From positions 4,699,501-4,763,500 of the forward strand of contig NZ_CP119422.1 in NCBI RefSeq assembly GCF_030506285.1: 64,000 nucleotides of DNA. The letters are read 5' to 3'. The translations under genes and the position numbers were made by a program. Position 1 is the stretch's first letter, and each line of letters starts with the position of its first letter. Shown here piece by piece: positions 18,857-29,613 of the stretch. The notes under the pieces are model-generated. The model was given only the letters and a program-made list of their open reading frames with translations. It made no database searches and had not been told where the DNA came from. Source of the DNA: Catalinimonas niigatensis (lineage in GTDB: Bacteria; Bacteroidota; Bacteroidia; Cytophagales; Cyclobacteriaceae).

Positions 18857-21800
18857 ATGCACAACACTTGTGTAAAAAGCCTCTTAGTTTTACTTAGTCT
18901 TATAAGTTTATTAACTACGCAAAAAACAGCATCTGCCCAAACAGGCCCTGCCGGGGTAGGTAATGCCAGCGGCACTTCTGGACAGCCTGAAAACATAATG
19001 TGGCTGGATGCCAGTGATATTACTGGAATAACAGTAGGAGACGACCTGAATAGCTGGCTTGACAAATCTGGAAATGGTAATAATTTAGGAGCTTCACCCT
19101 ATCCTGGATCAACCTATCCCTCCCTTCAAAGTACGGGAAGTTTCAAGTATCTTAACTTTCTTGAAAATAGTGACCGACTGATCAAAAATCCTTTTAACGG
19201 ATTTTCTAATATACAAATCTCAACATTTATAGTATACCGCACAACTGATGCAAGTGAAGGTATCATTTCATATGATGTGCCAGGTGAGGGCAATGAATAT
19301 TTATTACTTAACAGTAGTAATGTTAATGTTTATATTAATGGTACTGGAAAGAGTACCGGGAGGAGCTTTAATAATAATAATTGGTCTATTCTTAGCAACC
19401 AATGGAAAAGTGATGATGGAAGGCTATTGTTATCAAAAAATGGTGGTATAGAACTACATTCATCCATCCATAGACAAGGTAACACAATAAGTGATGGAGG
19501 TTCTTTAGCAATAGGTACTGAGCAAGATGGAGTAGATACAGGATATGACAGCAATCAGGAATTTCAAGGAGATATTGCTGAAATCATTTTGTACAACAGC
19601 TTTTTGGATGCTGCTCAACGAACTATTGTAGAGAACTATCTCAGTCAAAAATATGATATTGACATATCTAATGATTACTTGGGTAATGCTCTGAGTTACA
19701 ACACAAATTATGCGCAGGATATCCGAGGCATAGGTTCAGATGGAACTAATAAGCGAACTAGTTCATACTCAAGCGGAAGTCTTAGCCTTCGTGAGAATTC
19801 CAATTCTCTGGATGCCAATGAGTATGTCATGCTGGCACACAATGGTACAGCACATGCTATTTCTACTAACAATCTGGTAGGAGCTACTGGCGTTACTGAT
19901 CGCTGGGCCAGAGACTGGTATGTAGAAAAGAATCAGGGAGGAGGAACTGTAGGTGTGAATGGGGGCGATGTTAGTGTGCAAATGGTTTTTGATTTTGCTG
20001 AAGCCGGACTCCTTTACTCAGGCAATCTCTCCAATTATGTGTTGCTCTACCGTTCTACCGCTACCGGTGATTTTAACAGAGTATATGCGGATAGTTACAC
20101 ATTAGAAGGCGGTAATAAAGTGGTGGTTTCAGTACCATCCTCGCGTTTGGCTACCGGATACTATACATTAGGTACAGGTACACCGTTGTTGGCAAAGACC
20201 TGGTATGTCTTTCAGGATGGCAACTGGAGTGATCCTAATACTTGGACTACCGATGCATCTACTGCTCCACTTTATAAAAATTCCGGAGGAAATATTCCTT
20301 CTGCTGCTGATGAGGTAATTATCCGTTCAGGTCGTACAGTAACGATTCAATCTATCACTAATAACCAAACCGTAAATTCCATCAAAGTAGACGGTAGTTT
20401 GCATCTGACTACTTCTACCGGACATAATTTCAATACCATCAACGGGAGCGGGATTATCCGTATGGCAGGTTACAATCCGGGTAGTGGACTGGCAGATAAC
20501 TTTCCGGCAGGAGTTACCAATGGGAATATTGGTTTTGCGGATGCGGACAATGGAGGTACTCTCGTTGTGTATGCTGCTGCCGACATTAACCTGAATACCG
20601 CCCGTACCTTCCGGCATATGCGTATTGAGTTAATCAACAATACTTCCAAAGCAATACTGGGGGCTAACCTTACCCTCAATGGTGACCTGGAAGTGAGAAA
20701 TGGCGGCTTGCAATTTGGAGATGGTACCACCACCGGCAGAACACTTTCAGTAAACGGGGATGTGTTGGTGACTAATAATGGTAGTACCCGTGTTGGCAGT
20801 ATTTCTACTTCTACCGGCAATGCTACCCACACTTTTGATATCAAAGGAGATTTTACCAACAATGGGAATGTACGCTTTACCAACCGGGCTGATTTTGCTT
20901 CTGTAAGCGAGCGTAGAAATCCAAGTAATACCTATTATGTTAATAGTGCTACAGACGGCATAGTGGATGTCTTTTTTACCAATGATAATGCCAGCCAAAC
21001 AGTAAGCTGTAATAGCCTTACCTACTTTTATAGGATGGTTATTGATAAAGGAGTAGATGATACTTATAAATTAACACTCCAGGCTGATCATATTGATTAC
21101 TTTAGATTATTAGGTTATGCAAGTACCAACCTTAACTCAGATCTGCGAACGGTTGCACAAAATACCAATGCCTTTGCCCTGATCAATGGTACAGCGGAGA
21201 TAGGCAGCAATGTAGAAATCCCGGTAATAAACAGAAATAATAATTGTGCAATCTCATCTACGACCCGTCTTTGGGTCAATGGAGGCGATGTGCGTAAAAC
21301 CTCCGGAACAGCCATTGTACCTTATGGCAAAGTGCAGGTATCTGCGGGATATCTGGAAGCCAGTGTGAATAGTGGAATCACAATTAGGAATAATGGTTTG
21401 ATTATCGTAGAAGGTGGCTCTGTTTTTACCAAACAAATCAGAACTTCTATAGATGGTATTGGAAGCTTGGGAGGTTATCAACAGTCTGGTGGTACAGTAA
21501 CTGTGGATGGAGGTCTGGTACCGGGAGGAGTAAATGCTGACTATTATTTGTTCAGCATGACTTATACAGGAAATGTATTTATCATGTCGGGGGGCACATT
21601 GCATGTGAGAGGGGCTGTTAATCTAAGCAACCCCTCTTCTCCATCCAATGTCGCCCATGGCGGCCTTATCTTTATCAACTCAGACCCCGGCAATCAAAAT
21701 GTGACAGGAGGGACGGTCATTGTTGAAAGCAGTAACACAAATGGCGTTCAGAAAATTACTTCCCGTGCCCCTTTTTACAATTTTACAATAACCAACTCTA

Positions 21801-24800
21801 TCAACTCCACTAATTCCAATGCCAGAATAATCGTAGATGGAGGTACATCTGGCGATAACGATGATGGAGCTGATAATGCGGTAGGAACAGCCGATGATAA
21901 ATTTGCTACATTGCCAGTACAAAACTTAATAGTACTAAATAACCTGACCATTGAAACAGGAACAACCAGAAATGATGGTACGAATACCTATGGTTCCTAT
22001 CTGGATCTCTGTCCAAATAACAATTGCATAAATCTGGAAGTAGGTGCTAATCTTACCATTCAGGATAGCGGCGTATTGGATATATGGGTTTGGGATGGAA
22101 CGGATAATGATAATAGTGCTACCGTCACTTTTAATGGTACTTCCGATGGTATTTTGTATGTAGGGGATATTACTACTTATACGAACGCTCTGGTAGAGTT
22201 TAAAAATCCCTACAATGGCCCATGGCCTAGTGGATTTGGTGGAAACGATGAAACTTATGGAGTTTGGGTACTTCCTTTTTACAACCTAGTTATTGATAAG
22301 CCTGATGCCACTCTTTCGTTGGCTTCTAAGCTTCCTGGAAAAGGTTCTGGTAGTCCTGGTGAGACCGCAAGTCAATATAAAAATGGTAATGGAGGGAAAA
22401 ATATTAGCCGATATGCTGTGCGCCTGACTCAGGTAACCAACCGTTTTGAACTTTTGAGCGGTACGCTCAATCAGGTTGATCCCTTAAGTACTTTGACCAG
22501 AATTGAAGATGATGGTGGAAATTTTGGTGAGATTGGTGACCCCGTTGCTTATTCTTTGTATTTACTCGGGCCAGATATCATTAATCATGGTACCTGCTTT
22601 GTATATGAAGATGGAGTTACTCGGAAAGAAGGGACTGTGAATGTTAGGGCGTCCAATGATTTAACCATACAAACAACAGAAGGAGCTTCTTTTGGTAATT
22701 TTGAGTTCAACAATGATGGTTATACGCTTTCTCTATCCAGTGATGTGAATATGGGGCGTCTTCAGTTTGTTTCGGGTATTTTAGATATTGGTACTCATAA
22801 TCTGAAAGTAGATGTTTTTGAGTTCTTAGTCTTGTCAGCAAACCTCCCAGAAGTTGATGGTCAGGCTTTATATACAAGTTCCGACTACATCCGCATGGCT
22901 GGAAATAAATCTGATGGAGGATTATCCATTAAACTACCTCGTTCACTGACATTGTATGGCAATCTTGCAGACTACACTAAGGAGTATAATATTATCAATA
23001 GTGATTATTATGCAGACGGACAGGAGTATAATATGCCTGATCGCATCTGGTTTCCCATTGGTACAGATGCGAGTGGAAGTAATAAATATACCCCTGCGGT
23101 GATGTTTCTGACAAATGATAGCGGAGTTACCTATAGTGGCGATGAGTATGTAACTGTACGGGTGGTAGATGGAGAACTGCAAACTACAGATTTGAGTGGT
23201 GGTGATATGCTTTCTTACTATTGGAATGTAGATTTAGAAGGTTTTGATAGTGGTGTACCTAAAGTTTCCTGGCTTTTTCAATATGATGCCAGTGATATAA
23301 ATGGAAGCGAAGCTGCTTATGTTCCTGGCAAGGTGCTTGATGGGGGCACCTATCAGCGTTCTTACGATGGTACTGCACAGGCAGTAAAAGATGGTGGTTC
23401 TACTGGAAATGCCGGAAATATTTTGGGAAATAATCCACAGAACATTATTTTTTTTAATGGCAGAAATGCTGGAAATACATTACCCTTACCATTAGATGAT
23501 TCTAATGATAATATTGATAGCGGTACAAGTGATGCGGTGTTTAATGCTGGAAATGTTGATGATAATTGGGCTGCTATTTTCCCCGGAACTGGATTTACTC
23601 TTGAGAACGCCAATTACACTGCCGGAGTGGCTACAAGATTTGTGGGAAGTCCCAGAATATATTACTCCAGTACAGCGAGCGTCGGCAATGATACAGATTT
23701 TAACAATAATGACAGATGGACGCTAAGCAATAGATGGTCTACAGTAGGACATTTTTCAAGTACCAACAGCGGAACTTATCCTCAGGCAGGAGATATTGCT
23801 GTTTTAGGTTTTGGTCTACCGAATGCCACAGCTACTACAGATAATGCTCAGCGTTCTCACTGGTTTTTTGTAGATCAGGACATTGAAGCGGCAGCTTTGA
23901 TTTTTTCCGATAGTGTCAGAAATCAAAATGGAGTGATGGTGGCCCGGAATAACTCTTATACCCCTCAATTGACAATTGACAATAATGCTTCTGTAGATGT
24001 AACTATAGGTACGGTAGAGGGAATAGGCACATTCAATGTGGAGGTGGGATGTTCTCCTTGTAATGCAGATCCTGCTTCTGCTTCGGCTGTCACTGCGAAT
24101 ATCAATGCTGATTTCGGATTATTTGCCAATGAGGAGGAGTCTCGCTTTGATTATGATTTATACATTAATAATAATACAGCTGTATATCTTCCTACTTCCT
24201 TTCCGGATATCTATCCTAACGTTCAAGTAAAAGGGCAAAACAATACCAGAACGTTGATCTTTCAGGAAGATATTACTATCAACAGAGATTTAGTAATTCG
24301 TCAGCAAGCCAGACTTAGGCTCAGCCACTTAGCAGATGGTGATATTACAGTTCATAGAAATCTTGATTTTACAATCAATGATAGGAACGAGTATATTGAA
24401 TTTCCTAATGCAGGACCCGGTAGAACTTTGCGTATAGAGGGTGATATCCTTATGAAAGAAGATGATCGTATCGTTGTCCTTGATAATAATAATGCAGCAG
24501 ACATTGCATTACATAGACTGCAGGTAGGAGGTAATATTACCAAAGCAGATGGTAGAATTATTCTGTATAACGGTATAGAACCAGATAGAGATCATGCTAT
24601 TCTTGAACTGATTGGTACGAGTAACGCGGAATATACCTCTACAAACAATGCCAATGACCGCATTATCAGTATGTACAAGTTGCAAATGAACAAAGGTACA
24701 AACCAAGATGCTACATTTACTTTTCAGGAAAATTTCAGAATTACCGATGCCACTTCTTCTTTTCAACCTCTTGAGATTTTGAACGGCACATTGGTATTAA

Positions 24801-27800
24801 ATGCATCAACGATCAATCCTCAAAATGCGGTGGCTGATCGTAGGTTACTTTTGGCCAATGGAGCTAATTTTTTTCTTCCTAATACCACTAATCCTCTGGC
24901 TTCTTCCGGTTCTGGCGGGCTTGAAATACGCCAGGGGATAGCAAGAGTTTCTGGAGCTAATACCGGTATTGTATTAGATGGCTTATTACGCGTGAGTGGA
25001 GGTACACTGGATATGGATGGAGGTACAGGCGTCAATAACTTTATTGAGTACAGCTCTTCCGGACAGGCAAGACTGGAAGTGACAGGAGGAACATTAACCC
25101 TGGGTTCGCAACTCCGTCGTGGCCTCAATTCCAATACCGGTGTATTACAATATGTGCAGAGTGGTGGAACTGTTATACTGGGCAAAAACGCTGCTCCTGA
25201 AGCTACTCGAGGAGTATTAGAGGTAACCAACAGTGGCAGCTATTTTGAACATACCGGAGGTTCGCTCACATTAGTAAGACATAATAATTCAATTAGTATA
25301 GCAAGTCTTCTACTAGAACCCGAAACGACTAATGTAGCAGATGGTACAATCATCACGGTTGGCAATGGAAGCACGCCTACGAATCAGAATCGCTTCGGTA
25401 TTCAGAGCAATATTACGCTGTCGGAACTAGAAATAGCTTCAGCCAACATTACTGCCAGGCTATATAGTCTTCCCTTAAGCACCAACATACTGGACGTAGG
25501 AACAGGTGCTAATTTCAATGCCAATGGTTTTGATTTGACTATATATGCAAATCTTAACAATGACGGTACATTTGCCACAAGTGGTAATTCTACCAATGGT
25601 CAGGCAACAATCTTTCCGATAGCTTTGGCATCCAATGCTACTATCACCGGTAGTGGTACCACCAATTTCTGGAATTTTGAGAAATCCGGAGGAGGAACGC
25701 TATTACTATCTAAAAATGTGACGGTCACCAATAATACCTTCATCTATGAAGGTACACTCAATACCCAAAACAGTGCTCTCAATATCAAGAAAGACCTGCT
25801 GCATGATGCCATCCATATCAGTGCAGCCAGTGGACCGGGCATTCTCTTTAACGGTACCCAGCAGCAGATTCTTGGTCGTTCAGGCCCCGGAACCAGCCAA
25901 CTAGGCGTAATGAACTTGAACAATATTTCAGGTTTGCTGATCCGAGATACGGATGAAAACTTCCAGGTCAATGGTAAATGTATACTTACCAGTGGTGTAC
26001 TTGATATTGGTGGTAATCTGCTCATTTTCTCTTCCAGCGCAATGATTGAAAACGGAAGCGGAGGGACTACGGTAGCTGATTTCAATGTGAACAACATGAT
26101 CCAGACCAATAGCGCTATCCGGGATTTCGGGATACGGAAGTTTTTCAATGCGGTCAGCGGAGGTAATACGACTTTTACCTACCCCGTAGGCTTAACAGCC
26201 TATACTCCGGTTGTAGTGAATATTAGCGATATTTCTGCCAGCAATATTACCATACGCCCCGTAAAAGATGTTCCACCCATTGCAGAGGATGCAGAATATA
26301 CATTTGATGGTACGAATGGTTGTGAAGATCCCGATATTACTGATGCTGATAATGTACTTCAGTATTATTGGATTGTAAAATCCAGCGGAGTAAGTGGTTT
26401 TGTTGGAAGTATTCTGACGTACTATGATCCCAATGATGTCAGGGTACAGTCTCCTTACGACATCAGAAATTATGGTCCGGCACGTATCTGGAATTCCAGT
26501 GATGATTGGGATAAGGTGTTTACCACCAGCGATTTTAATGAGCTAACGCAAGAAATAAGTTTTCCCTTTACTGGGAATGGAGATGCTACGCTGGCAGGTA
26601 TCTATACCGCCGGTGTAACGCTAAGAAATGATGGCACAACTCTTTTATGTGGCGCAGCCATTCCGGATCAGGTACCACAGTTTATTACGAACGATGGTGG
26701 CGGTGGCAACTTTTTCACTGGTGCTACTTATACAGGAGGCGTAGCTCCGGTTGCCGGTGAAACACCTGATATCACCATACAGGATGGGGATGCATTGATT
26801 TATAATCAGAACAGCATCAGAACCCGGAAGATTACCATTGAGTCCGGAGGTACACTCATCATCCAAAATGGTACTTCTAACCATAACTTAGGCTTTGTGA
26901 CCGGAGAAGGTACTATTCGTTTAGAGTCAAATACCTCGTCTGTAGTGTTTCCTACCGGAGACTATGAAGAATTCTTTCCAGATGAATACTGTAATGGTGG
27001 GGGTGGACTGGAATATGCTGGTTCAGGTAATTATCCTGTTCTTTCAGACCTAACCAATATCAGAAGAGTGATATTCTCAGGAAGCAACAATCGTATTTTA
27101 CCTAATAGCTTTTCACTCAATGTTTGCGAAGATTTTGACATCAGAGGTACAGTAAATGTGATCATTCAAGATGGTAATAACACGACTACTGTAAGAGGTA
27201 ACATTTACAAAAGTGACGATAGTAACTTTGATAACGGTGGAGGTAACTCCCGTGTAGTAATGCGAGGCTCTTCGCCCCAATCTATCCGAGGAGATTTTAC
27301 AGTTGACGATGCTTTCAATGAGCTCCAGATCAATAATGCCGCCGGAGTAACCATTGTTAATGCTGCCGATGCTAGCCGAGGAATTTCTGCCAATCAGGAT
27401 GTGGTAGTAGACAAAACGTTGATACTGACCAACGGTATATTGATAACCAATAGTGATAATACCCTTACGATCAACAACTCAGGTACCTATAGTGGAGGTG
27501 GGCCAGCAAGCTTTGTTAATGGGCCATTGACTAAAAACAATATTGCTGCAGCTACCACCTTCCAGTTTCCGATTGGTAGAGGTAGTAGATATGCTCCTGC
27601 CGCTATTATCAATGCTACAGTAGGAAACCAGAACTGGACAGCTGAGTATTTTGCTGTTAATCAAAGAGATCGTACTGTATTTGATCCAGGTTCGGGTAGT
27701 ACTGCATTAGTAGATATTTCTAATGACATGTGGCGTATTACCAGTAGTGGTAATAATGAAGCAAGAGTAAGAATCAACTGGAATGCTTCTACAGGAGTAA

Positions 27801-28582
27801 GTGATATAACGGATACAAGAGTAGTATACTGGGATAATAAAAATAATCCAGCTTATACTTCAGCTGATAATGATGCCGCCCAAAATCGTTGGGAGAGTAA
27901 AGGCGGAATAAGCTTTACAGGAAATACCTCAGCCGGAAGCGTCACTTCACAAAATCTGCTACCTTTCTCTACTACGGATATAGCTTTGGGTACTGCCAAC
28001 GTCACTCTCCCCGTTGAGCTACTCAGCTTCTCTGTAAAAATGCAAGACAGAGTCGCCCTGCTGCAATGGGTAACTGCTTCCGAGAAGAATAATGACTTCT
28101 TTGAAATACAGCGTTCTCTCAATGGTAAAACATGGACAACGATAGGTATTGTAAAAGGCGCCGGAGATAGCCAGCAAGAGCTTAGCTATACCTATACTGA
28201 TAAGAATCCTGTGTATGGTGTAAGCTATTACCGCCTGCGTCAGGTAGATTTTGATGCCCAGTATGAGTACTCAAATGTGATCGTATTGGAAAATGTATCA
28301 GATGATACGGAACTACCTCAACCTGAGGTACTGCTTTATCCTAATCCGGCACAGCTGGAGAAACTGATCATTCGTGCTCTGCACCTACATGCAGGGCAGC
28401 AAGTAGAGGTAAGCTTGTCCGACATCTACGGAAAGCAGTATCTATATGAACAAGTGATGCCGGAAGACCTGGAGAAGGGAATCAGTATAAAGCAAAACAT
28501 GAGCTTACCCAACGGTGTGTATCTGGTGAGTATCAGGCAAGGTGATATCCGGATTCAGAAAAAGCTCATTCTGAAAGAATAG
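18857..28582 (+). CDS. Giant T9SS-secreted protein: LamG-like domain, beta repeats, C-terminal sorting domain
   Basis: About 3241 residues from ATG 18857; the in-frame GTG 18815 is disfavoured as for the paralog. A signal peptide (LLVLLSLISLL...ASAQ) is followed by a LamG/concanavalin-like region (NIMWLDASDITG to QRTIVENYLSQKYDI, about 40-275). A conserved module follows (RGIGSDGTNKR, EYVMLAHNGT), then G8-like starts (GNWSDPNTWTT) and over two thousand residues of Gly/Asn/Thr-rich beta strands. The last 180 or so residues (LPVELLSFSV, FDAQYEYSNVIVLEN, LLYPNPAQ, LSDIYGK, KKLIL) closely match the end of the previous gene, including at DNA level. LamG-like domains bind carbohydrate or protein, so surface adhesion is the likely role. 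A bidirectional terminator follows. Confidence 0.85.
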   Translation: MHNTCVKSLLVLLSLISLLTTQKTASAQTGPAGVGNASGTSGQPENIMWLDASDITGITVGDDLNSWLDKSGNGNNLGASPYPGSTYPSLQSTGSFKYLNFLENSDRLIKNPFNGFSNIQISTFIVYRTTDASEGIISYDVPGEGNEYLLLNSSNVNVYINGTGKSTGRSFNNNNWSILSNQWKSDDGRLLLSKNGGIELHSSIHRQGNTISDGGSLAIGTEQDGVDTGYDSNQEFQGDIAEIILYNSFLDAAQRTIVENYLSQKYDIDISNDYLGNALSYNTNYAQDIRGIGSDGTNKRTSSYSSGSLSLRENSNSLDANEYVMLAHNGTAHAISTNNLVGATGVTDRWARDWYVEKNQGGGTVGVNGGDVSVQMVFDFAEAGLLYSGNLSNYVLLYRSTATGDFNRVYADSYTLEGGNKVVVSVPSSRLATGYYTLGTGTPLLAKTWYVFQDGNWSDPNTWTTDASTAPLYKNSGGNIPSAADEVIIRSGRTVTIQSITNNQTVNSIKVDGSLHLTTSTGHNFNTINGSGIIRMAGYNPGSGLADNFPAGVTNGNIGFADADNGGTLVVYAAADINLNTARTFRHMRIELINNTSKAILGANLTLNGDLEVRNGGLQFGDGTTTGRTLSVNGDVLVTNNGSTRVGSISTSTGNATHTFDIKGDFTNNGNVRFTNRADFASVSERRNPSNTYYVNSATDGIVDVFFTNDNASQTVSCNSLTYFYRMVIDKGVDDTYKLTLQADHIDYFRLLGYASTNLNSDLRTVAQNTNAFALINGTAEIGSNVEIPVINRNNNCAISSTTRLWVNGGDVRKTSGTAIVPYGKVQVSAGYLEASVNSGITIRNNGLIIVEGGSVFTKQIRTSIDGIGSLGGYQQSGGTVTVDGGLVPGGVNADYYLFSMTYTGNVFIMSGGTLHVRGAVNLSNPSSPSNVAHGGLIFINSDPGNQNVTGGTVIVESSNTNGVQKITSRAPFYNFTITNSINSTNSNARIIVDGGTSGDNDDGADNAVGTADDKFATLPVQNLIVLNNLTIETGTTRNDGTNTYGSYLDLCPNNNCINLEVGANLTIQDSGVLDIWVWDGTDNDNSATVTFNGTSDGILYVGDITTYTNALVEFKNPYNGPWPSGFGGNDETYGVWVLPFYNLVIDKPDATLSLASKLPGKGSGSPGETASQYKNGNGGKNISRYAVRLTQVTNRFELLSGTLNQVDPLSTLTRIEDDGGNFGEIGDPVAYSLYLLGPDIINHGTCFVYEDGVTRKEGTVNVRASNDLTIQTTEGASFGNFEFNNDGYTLSLSSDVNMGRLQFVSGILDIGTHNLKVDVFEFLVLSANLPEVDGQALYTSSDYIRMAGNKSDGGLSIKLPRSLTLYGNLADYTKEYNIINSDYYADGQEYNMPDRIWFPIGTDASGSNKYTPAVMFLTNDSGVTYSGDEYVTVRVVDGELQTTDLSGGDMLSYYWNVDLEGFDSGVPKVSWLFQYDASDINGSEAAYVPGKVLDGGTYQRSYDGTAQAVKDGGSTGNAGNILGNNPQNIIFFNGRNAGNTLPLPLDDSNDNIDSGTSDAVFNAGNVDDNWAAIFPGTGFTLENANYTAGVATRFVGSPRIYYSSTASVGNDTDFNNNDRWTLSNRWSTVGHFSSTNSGTYPQAGDIAVLGFGLPNATATTDNAQRSHWFFVDQDIEAAALIFSDSVRNQNGVMVARNNSYTPQLTIDNNASVDVTIGTVEGIGTFNVEVGCSPCNADPASASAVTANINADFGLFANEEESRFDYDLYINNNTAVYLPTSFPDIYPNVQVKGQNNTRTLIFQEDITINRDLVIRQQARLRLSHLADGDITVHRNLDFTINDRNEYIEFPNAGPGRTLRIEGDILMKEDDRIVVLDNNNAADIALHRLQVGGNITKADGRIILYNGIEPDRDHAILELIGTSNAEYTSTNNANDRIISMYKLQMNKGTNQDATFTFQENFRITDATSSFQPLEILNGTLVLNASTINPQNAVADRRLLLANGANFFLPNTTNPLASSGSGGLEIRQGIARVSGANTGIVLDGLLRVSGGTLDMDGGTGVNNFIEYSSSGQARLEVTGGTLTLGSQLRRGLNSNTGVLQYVQSGGTVILGKNAAPEATRGVLEVTNSGSYFEHTGGSLTLVRHNNSISIASLLLEPETTNVADGTIITVGNGSTPTNQNRFGIQSNITLSELEIASANITARLYSLPLSTNILDVGTGANFNANGFDLTIYANLNNDGTFATSGNSTNGQATIFPIALASNATITGSGTTNFWNFEKSGGGTLLLSKNVTVTNNTFIYEGTLNTQNSALNIKKDLLHDAIHISAASGPGILFNGTQQQILGRSGPGTSQLGVMNLNNISGLLIRDTDENFQVNGKCILTSGVLDIGGNLLIFSSSAMIENGSGGTTVADFNVNNMIQTNSAIRDFGIRKFFNAVSGGNTTFTYPVGLTAYTPVVVNISDISASNITIRPVKDVPPIAEDAEYTFDGTNGCEDPDITDADNVLQYYWIVKSSGVSGFVGSILTYYDPNDVRVQSPYDIRNYGPARIWNSSDDWDKVFTTSDFNELTQEISFPFTGNGDATLAGIYTAGVTLRNDGTTLLCGAAIPDQVPQFITNDGGGGNFFTGATYTGGVAPVAGETPDITIQDGDALIYNQNSIRTRKITIESGGTLIIQNGTSNHNLGFVTGEGTIRLESNTSSVVFPTGDYEEFFPDEYCNGGGGLEYAGSGNYPVLSDLTNIRRVIFSGSNNRILPNSFSLNVCEDFDIRGTVNVIIQDGNNTTTVRGNIYKSDDSNFDNGGGNSRVVMRGSSPQSIRGDFTVDDAFNELQINNAAGVTIVNAADASRGISANQDVVVDKTLILTNGILITNSDNTLTINNSGTYSGGGPASFVNGPLTKNNIAAATTFQFPIGRGSRYAPAAIINATVGNQNWTAEYFAVNQRDRTVFDPGSGSTALVDISNDMWRITSSGNNEARVRINWNASTGVSDITDTRVVYWDNKNNPAYTSADNDAAQNRWESKGGISFTGNTSAGSVTSQNLLPFSTTDIALGTANVTLPVELLSFSVKMQDRVALLQWVTASEKNNDFFEIQRSLNGKTWTTIGIVKGAGDSQQELSYTYTDKNPVYGVSYYRLRQVDFDAQYEYSNVIVLENVSDDTELPQPEVLLYPNPAQLEKLIIRALHLHAGQQVEVSLSDIYGKQYLYEQVMPEDLEKGISIKQNMSLPNGVYLVSIRQGDIRIQKKLILKE

Positions 28583-28592
28583 AAAGCAAAAC

Positions 28593-28622
28593 AAAAAAGC
28601 AGAGAGTGATCTCTGCTTTTTT
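28593..28622. terminator. Bidirectional rho-independent terminator
   Basis: AAAAAAGCAGAGA (28593-28605) pairs perfectly with TCTCTGCTTTTTT (28610-28622) around GTGA. A- and T-tracts on both sides allow it to stop the T9SS gene (plus) and the converging barrel gene (minus). Confidence 0.85.
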
Positions 28623-28627
28623 GTTTT

Positions 28628-29308
28628 TTAGAACAAGGAGATGGTGACTCCTACCGTCAGCGTATTGGCCTGGGGGCCTTCGTCCGGCACAAACAAATCT
28701 GAGAACATGTACTGGCCAGTAAGCATAATGCCTCTGAATCCTACTCTTGCATGTGCACCGTAGCGCCAGGGATTAATGTTAAAATCTTTTTTATTTTTTT
28801 CGTACTCATTTTCATTGAATTTGATTTTGGAGTAAGAAAGCAAACGACGTCCTACTACACCACCCAATGCCGCAGTAAACCCACGATAGCCTTCATTAGC
28901 AAAAAAGCGGAACTCTACCGGGATATTGATATAATGTACGGAAAACTTTGTCTTATCTATTCCGGGATAATCATCTGCATCCAGTTCCAAGATTTGAGTA
29001 GAATCACCATCGCTTAGCGTTACGTTATCTGAAAAAGTATAGTTGTGGGAAGAGATACCAATACCCGGATGAAATGAAAATTTAGATGTACCAATAGGAA
29101 CGGTATAGAGATAATGGAAACCGATGCTTCGCGAACGAATAGTCCTGATCTCGAGATCTTCCGGTGCATTCATTAGAATATTAAAACCATAGTCAATAAG
29201 CAGCATACCTGGCAGGTCGGGCTGTGCTCCGGCATATTGATTTTGATCCTGTGCCTGAGCCAGTGTGTAAGTTAAGATGAGTGTAAATATTAAAAATACG
29301 CTTTTCAT
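28628..29308 (-). CDS. Outer-membrane beta-barrel protein
   Basis: A 226-residue protein with a Sec signal peptide (VFLIFTLILTYTLAQAQ). The mature part has alternating amphipathic strands typical of the small Bacteroidota outer-membrane barrels (porin-family, OMP beta-brl type): SIGFHYLYTVPIG, FSFHPGIGISSHNYTF, YINIPVEFRFFANEGYRGFTAALGGVVG. It ends with TLTVGVTISLF, and a terminal aromatic residue is the usual barrel-assembly signal. It converges with the giant T9SS gene. A good promoter match lies at 29357-29364. Specific function unknown; barrels of this size are often structural or PorT-like, but no closer match is claimed. Confidence 0.8.
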   Translation of the reverse strand: MKSVFLIFTLILTYTLAQAQDQNQYAGAQPDLPGMLLIDYGFNILMNAPEDLEIRTIRSRSIGFHYLYTVPIGTSKFSFHPGIGISSHNYTFSDNVTLSDGDSTQILELDADDYPGIDKTKFSVHYINIPVEFRFFANEGYRGFTAALGGVVGRRLLSYSKIKFNENEYEKNKKDFNINPWRYGAHARVGFRGIMLTGQYMFSDLFVPDEGPQANTLTVGVTISLF

Positions 29309-29613
29309 TATAGTTTGGTTAGATTTAATCAGTTAAAAAATTTCTTCATTAAGTCGCAAAGTTATTGAGTTTTTGCAAGTATGAAACAGCATCTATTAAA
29401 TATACTGCTAGAGCACAACGCTTGTTACATAGGTTAAGTGTGTAGTTGTGCAATTACCCTCACCTTTGCTGGTTTTCAACTGTAAGATTCCAAAATGCAT
29501 GATGAAGTTGCATCACTTTTTAATGATCATCACTTTTTCATGAATAGCTTTCCAACGAATGTTTGTATAATCAGAGGGTAATAAGCAAATTGCCTTAAAT
29601 CAGTACCAAAGTT
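29309..29613. other. Divergent intergenic region
   Basis: Separates the leftward barrel gene from the rightward methyltransferase. Apart from the -7 box at 29357-29364 (minus) and a one-mismatch -7 box (AATGTTTG, plus strand, near 29557) nothing stands out. Confidence 0.4.
29357..29364 (-). promoter_or_regulatory. -7 promoter box of the outer-membrane barrel gene
   Basis: On the minus strand TAACTTTG matches TAnnTTTG exactly, with a TTT-containing tract about 20 nt upstream as a weak -33 element. The predicted leader is roughly 45 nt. Confidence 0.5.

Noticed and set aside
14000-28000. CRISPR-like or tandem DNA repeats inside the T9SS genes
   Set aside because: The repetition is at protein level (Gly/Asn/Thr strands) with degenerate DNA; no regular repeat-spacer pattern.
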